Below, in pieces: positions 60,955 to 64,000 of a DNA stretch of 64,000 bases; the first letter of the stretch is position 1; every line of letters starts with the position of its first letter. The notes under the pieces were generated by a model. It made no database searches. It saw only the letters and a program-made list of their open reading frames with translations, and was not told the DNA's origin. Position numbers and translations under genes: made by a program. Origin of the DNA: Anomalospiza imberbis (lineage: Eukaryota; Chordata; Aves; Passeriformes; Viduidae); contig NC_089691.1 in NCBI RefSeq assembly GCF_031753505.1, positions 20,532,085 to 20,596,084 on the forward strand. Reading direction: 5' to 3'.

Positions 60955-61266
60955 AACTCAGCAAGTTAGGAAAAGGCCTCTAAGACTATAAACTGTCAAC
61001 CCAACGCCACCAGGATGTTCACCACTAAACCTTGTCCTCAAGTGGCACAATCAGACATTGCTTGAACACTTCCAGGGGTGGGGACTCCACCACTTCCCTG
61101 GGCAGCCTGTTGCAGACCTTGGCAACACTCTCCATGAAGAATTTTTTTCCTACTATCCAATCTGAACCTCTCTTGGCACAACTTGAGGCAGTTTTCCCCT
61201 GTCCTGTCACTTGGGAAAAGGCACTGAACTGCCACCTCACTCCAACCTCCTGTCAGTGGCAGTTAA
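60955..61266 (-). mobile_element. CR1 LINE fragment (longest copy in the window)
   Basis: On the plus strand it starts near CAAGTTAGGAAAAGGCCTCT and passes CAACCCAACGCCACCAGGAT, CACTTCCAGGGGTGGGGACT, TTCCCTGGGCAGCCTGTTGC, TCCTACTATCCAATCTGAAC and CACAACTTGAGGCAGTTTTC to ACCTCACTCCAACCTCCTGT. About 310 bp are collinear with CR1 without a large gap. It is diverged, of the older 'AAGATCATCAAGTCCAACC' type, and non-coding. Confidence 0.92.
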
Positions 61267-61819
61267 AAGTGTTTTACAGATGCAGACACTGAAAAATCGA
61301 AACAAACACAATTAGTGATGGTGACAGAGAAGGTGCTACTGCTATCTATGCTCCACATGTTGGGAAAGGCAGGACAGGGGTGTCTGCCCCATTAACTGGG
61401 CAGTGTTTAACTCAGTGCCAGCTCTAACCCCCACACTCCTGCACAGCTCCACATCAAGAGGAAGAAAAGATCAATCCCAGTGGGAAGAGAAGCTGGGAAT
61501 TCCAGAGCCTTGAGCCTGCAAAGCAGCTGAAGGAGTGCTTGGATTCATGAGACAAATGCAGCCTCCCCAGAGAGACCCCTGCATGGGAATGCACCAGGTC
61601 ACAGCTCCCCGTGGGACTGACAGGGGAACGACTCAAATGCACTTCAAAGTATGGAAACATTTGGGAGACTTGCAGGTATGGGAAAAATATTTACCATGAA
61701 CAGGAGGAGGAATTAAACAGCGTGCCCAGAATGGTACCACAGCTTGCTGAGCTGGAGAGAAGGTGTTTAATGCTGGTGAGACACCTCTGCAGCACTGCTC
61801 TGCTCATCTCCTTAAGGTT
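61267..61819. other. Unique non-coding sequence
   Basis: No element recognised between the CR1 copy and the second retroviral fragment. Confidence 0.55.
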
Positions 61820-61823
61820 CTAC

Positions 61824-62039
61824 TCATGCCTCAGGATTTCAGCTTACGATTTATACTGTGGAAGATTCTGGCCTTACAACTGCATCTCTCGTGCTCTAAG
61901 AGAATCAGAGATACTGAAATTATTGTTGGGGGGGTCACAGCAATAGTTAGACCCAACGTCATGTGTATGATGAGTTTTCCCTGCAGAGGGAATGATGCCA
62001 GCTGGGACTGGAGCATGTGCAGAGGGCACCAGGAGCCAC
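61824..62039 (+). mobile_element. Endogenous retrovirus remnant: LTR stub plus internal scrap (copy B)
   Basis: Positions 61824-61846 match the first 23 bases of the LTR that starts at 62040 (about 19 of 23 identical, including CAGGATTTCAGCTT versus TAGGATTTCAGCTT). CTAC precedes this stub (61820-61823) and CTAC follows the far end of the 3' LTR (62484-62487). After the stub the sequence jumps to 61850-62039, which is shared with 31036-31225 of copy A. The layout fits a provirus that lost nearly all of its 5' LTR and internal region, leaving the outermost bases of the 5' LTR, 190 bp of internal sequence and the 3' LTR. No viral gene is recognisable. Confidence 0.78.
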
Positions 62040-62483
62040 TGGTGCCTTAGGATTTCAGCTTTTCTATTTTCCATCTATTTGTAACCCTGCAGTTCTTTAG
62101 TGTGTAACTCCAAACTCCACACACAGTGTGAGCTGCTGCTTCCCCATTTGGGGCAGACACAACAATTCCTCTCCAGGCCTGGCAGTCAAGGACACCTCAC
62201 TGCCTCAGGCCAGAGAGATGGGAACAAAAGTGAGTTGGGGGAGCAAACTTGGGGTCAATGACTTCATTACCTGAAGCTGGAATTGGCAGATTCACCCCCA
62301 ATATGCAAATGGACCAAACTTATCAAAGTGTGAAAACCTGTGACCCATTGTCCATTTTTGGGTGTAGCCCCTGGGGGGCTTTGTCTGCCCTAAATGTACC
62401 TGGAGCCCTTCAATAAATAGAACAGCTTTTTATTCCCTTCATTCTGTCTGGCCTCTGTTTTTAGGTAGCCCCAAAAGGCATCA
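62040..62483 (+). mobile_element. LTR of an endogenous retrovirus (copy B)
   Basis: The 444-bp LTR begins TGGTGCCTTAGG and ends AAAAGGCATCA, with AATAAA at 62412-62417. It has the same length as the LTR at 30592-31035 and differs at about nine positions (~98% identity), in the opposite orientation. CTAC follows it. The inverted ends resemble those of the LTR at 21539-21995 (TGATGCC/GGCATCA), pointing to related families. Confidence 0.9.
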
Positions 62484-62487
62484 CTAC

Positions 62488-63348
62488 AGAACCCAAGGGT
62501 TTTACCATCAGGTCATTCCTCCTTTATCCCAATCCAAGGTCAGGGCATTCCCAGCAAACTCCTCACTCTGTTTTTCCAAGTGTGAAATTTCTGGCCAGAA
62601 ACACACCAAAGCTTTTTAGCAGCCCATCCCTTTTTCCCTCCTCTCCCAGGAACAGCCCTGCAGAAGAAGAACCTGACACAGCTCACGTTGGCACTGGAGC
62701 TGCTGGGAAGGCACTTGGGCATTGTCAGGATTCATGCTTGGTGCCTTCCTTAATTTGTGGGATGTGCTCCCCATCTCCCCTGCATACCAATGATGTGTTA
62801 CGTGCAGAAGAGATGGATGGCACTGAGTGAAATATTTTTGGATGATTAAGAGGAAAAATGAGGAGCAGAAATGTAAGGAAAGATCCTCTCACCTGTCTGT
62901 GATCACAAAAATGTTGGTGCATGGCAACAGCAGTTTCTGCACCAACACAGACCCCATGTAACTCTGCAGGGATGGCTCTAATTTCCAGGTTTTCTCATTT
63001 GTATGGTGGTGACAATGATGGGCAGTGTGCCCAGCATATGAAATACAACAAACAGGATTTAAGAATGAGATTTACCTGATTTTTTACCTCTTACATTCCA
63101 CCTAACCTTTCTACCTGTATTTCTTGGTCTAATCTAATATGACAAACAAACAATACTGGAAGAAATTTAGCATTTTGTCTTTTTTTTTCAGGGGAGATAC
63201 TAAGCTGTAAAGTACTGCTGCTGGCCTTTAATAAAAGGTGAAAATGCTTTGAACAACACTCACACCACTGCAAGACAGAGAAGAACTTAACTACCTGGCT
63301 CAGCTCTCCTGAAAGAAACAGTGAGTTAACTAAGCTGGAATATTGAGC

Positions 63349-63353
<5 letters not shown>
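62488..63353. other. Unique non-coding sequence
   Basis: No gene or repeat recognised between the retroviral fragment and the TA repeat. Confidence 0.55.

Positions 63354-63394
<41 letters not shown>
63354..63394. repeat. Dinucleotide repeat (TA)n, 41 bp
   Basis: Twenty uninterrupted TA units followed by TTAATA. It lies about 30 bp before the 5' truncation point of a CR1 copy. The length is expected to vary between individuals. Confidence 0.97.
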
Positions 63395-63397
<3 letters not shown>

Positions 63398-63424
63398 ATA
63401 CTGAGGTATTAGGCAGATAGATAT

Positions 63425-63578
63425 GAAGAAAAAAATCCTTCCCTGTGAAAGTGGAGAGGCCCTGGCAAGGTTGGACAGGGCTTGGAGCAGCCTGGGTTAG
63501 TGGAAGGTGCCCCTGCCCTTGGAATGGGATGGGATTTAAGGTTCTTCCGGCCCAAACCACTCTGTGATGATTTTATGA
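63425..63578 (+). mobile_element. CR1 LINE fragment (3' end)
   Basis: It reads GAAGAAAAAAATCCTTCCCT, GTGAAAGTGGAGAGGCCCTG, AAGGTTGGACAGGGCTTGGA, AGGTGCCCCTGCCCTTGGAA and CCCAAACCACTCTGTGATGA. A piece of about 50 bp between CCTGGCA and AGGTTGGAC is missing, an internal deletion relative to fuller copies. Confidence 0.93.
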
Positions 63579-64000
63579 GACAGACATTGCATGCAAATCA
63601 TCTTCTGTCCTGCTGAGAAGCTGGAATGCTGTAGGTAGTGAACACTGTAAGCTTTTATGAGAGGATAACTAGGAAACAGCTTTTATTATTCCAATAAATA
63701 CCATTTGCATTCAGACAGCACTAAATAATGTCCACAAACACATGAAAATAGAGTCACTGGCTGAGAGAGCTTGCAGTGGAAAAGACAAGTTTTATTTACT
63801 TTTTAGAAACCTTTTAGTTCCTTAAAGCAGCAAAATATGATTTCATAATTATTACCTTATGCTGTCCTGACATTTACATTACCATACAGTGCTGAAAGCC
63901 AGAAAATACCAACTGTTCTGCAGAGGATTTTGTTCTCTGCAGGGTAGGAAATCTATTAACTGCATTCAGACCTGTACATGTATTATTAAAAAAAACCACA
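63579..64000. other. Unique non-coding sequence at the right edge
   Basis: No element recognised; composition is ordinary and AT-leaning. Confidence 0.55.

Noticed and set aside
61831..62074. Minus-strand open frames in the retroviral fragment that match forward frames at 31001-31274
   Set aside because: The match is due to the duplicated retroviral fragment; the frames run antisense to the element and resemble no viral protein.

Overview
The window reads as nuclear DNA from a songbird (passerine-like bird). It is AT-leaning, carries no protein-coding gene I can recognise, and is studded with short 5'-truncated copies of CR1, the dominant avian non-LTR retrotransposon. About 22 CR1 pieces are visible on both strands, most only 60-310 bp long. 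Many end in the typical 3' tail resembling AACCATTCTGTGATTCT. Their consensus looks like the passerine type, but that is from memory and was not searched. The rest is mostly unique sequence, as expected for an intergenic desert or a very large intron; I cannot tell which.

Layout. 1-6.6 kb: unique sequence, a 250-bp tandem duplication (2487-2736), an unusually long open frame (3912-4703), a perfect 22-bp palindrome (4670-4691) and a 16-bp-unit minisatellite of about 760 bp (4832-5594). 6.6-20.9 kb: scattered CR1 pieces and a second minisatellite with 30- and 40-bp units (16665-16874). 17.9-22.2 kb: two copies of a ~145-bp repeat; the second is split by a solo LTR with a 4-bp target duplication, and the first preserves the empty site. 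22-30.6 kb: long repeat-poor stretch. 30.6-31.2 kb and 61.8-62.5 kb: two nearly identical 634-bp endogenous-retrovirus fragments in opposite orientation. 34.9-37.9 kb: CR1 cluster, one member interrupted by a different solo LTR with a 5-bp target duplication. 40.4 kb: two CR1 pieces head to head forming a foldback. 40.6-58 kb: mostly unique. 58.9-59.4 kb: another LTR-like sequence. 63.35 kb: a (TA)n tract beside the last CR1.

No genes act together here. The informative content is the history of transposable elements: nesting, target-site duplications, an empty-site paralogue and an inverted retroviral pair that could mediate rearrangement. There are also several islands that look like conserved non-coding elements by composition only. 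Most open reading frames overlap repeats, start at non-ATG codons or match nothing I know; I reject them as genes except for one long frame flagged for checking. No tRNA, rRNA, CRISPR or bacterial feature is present.
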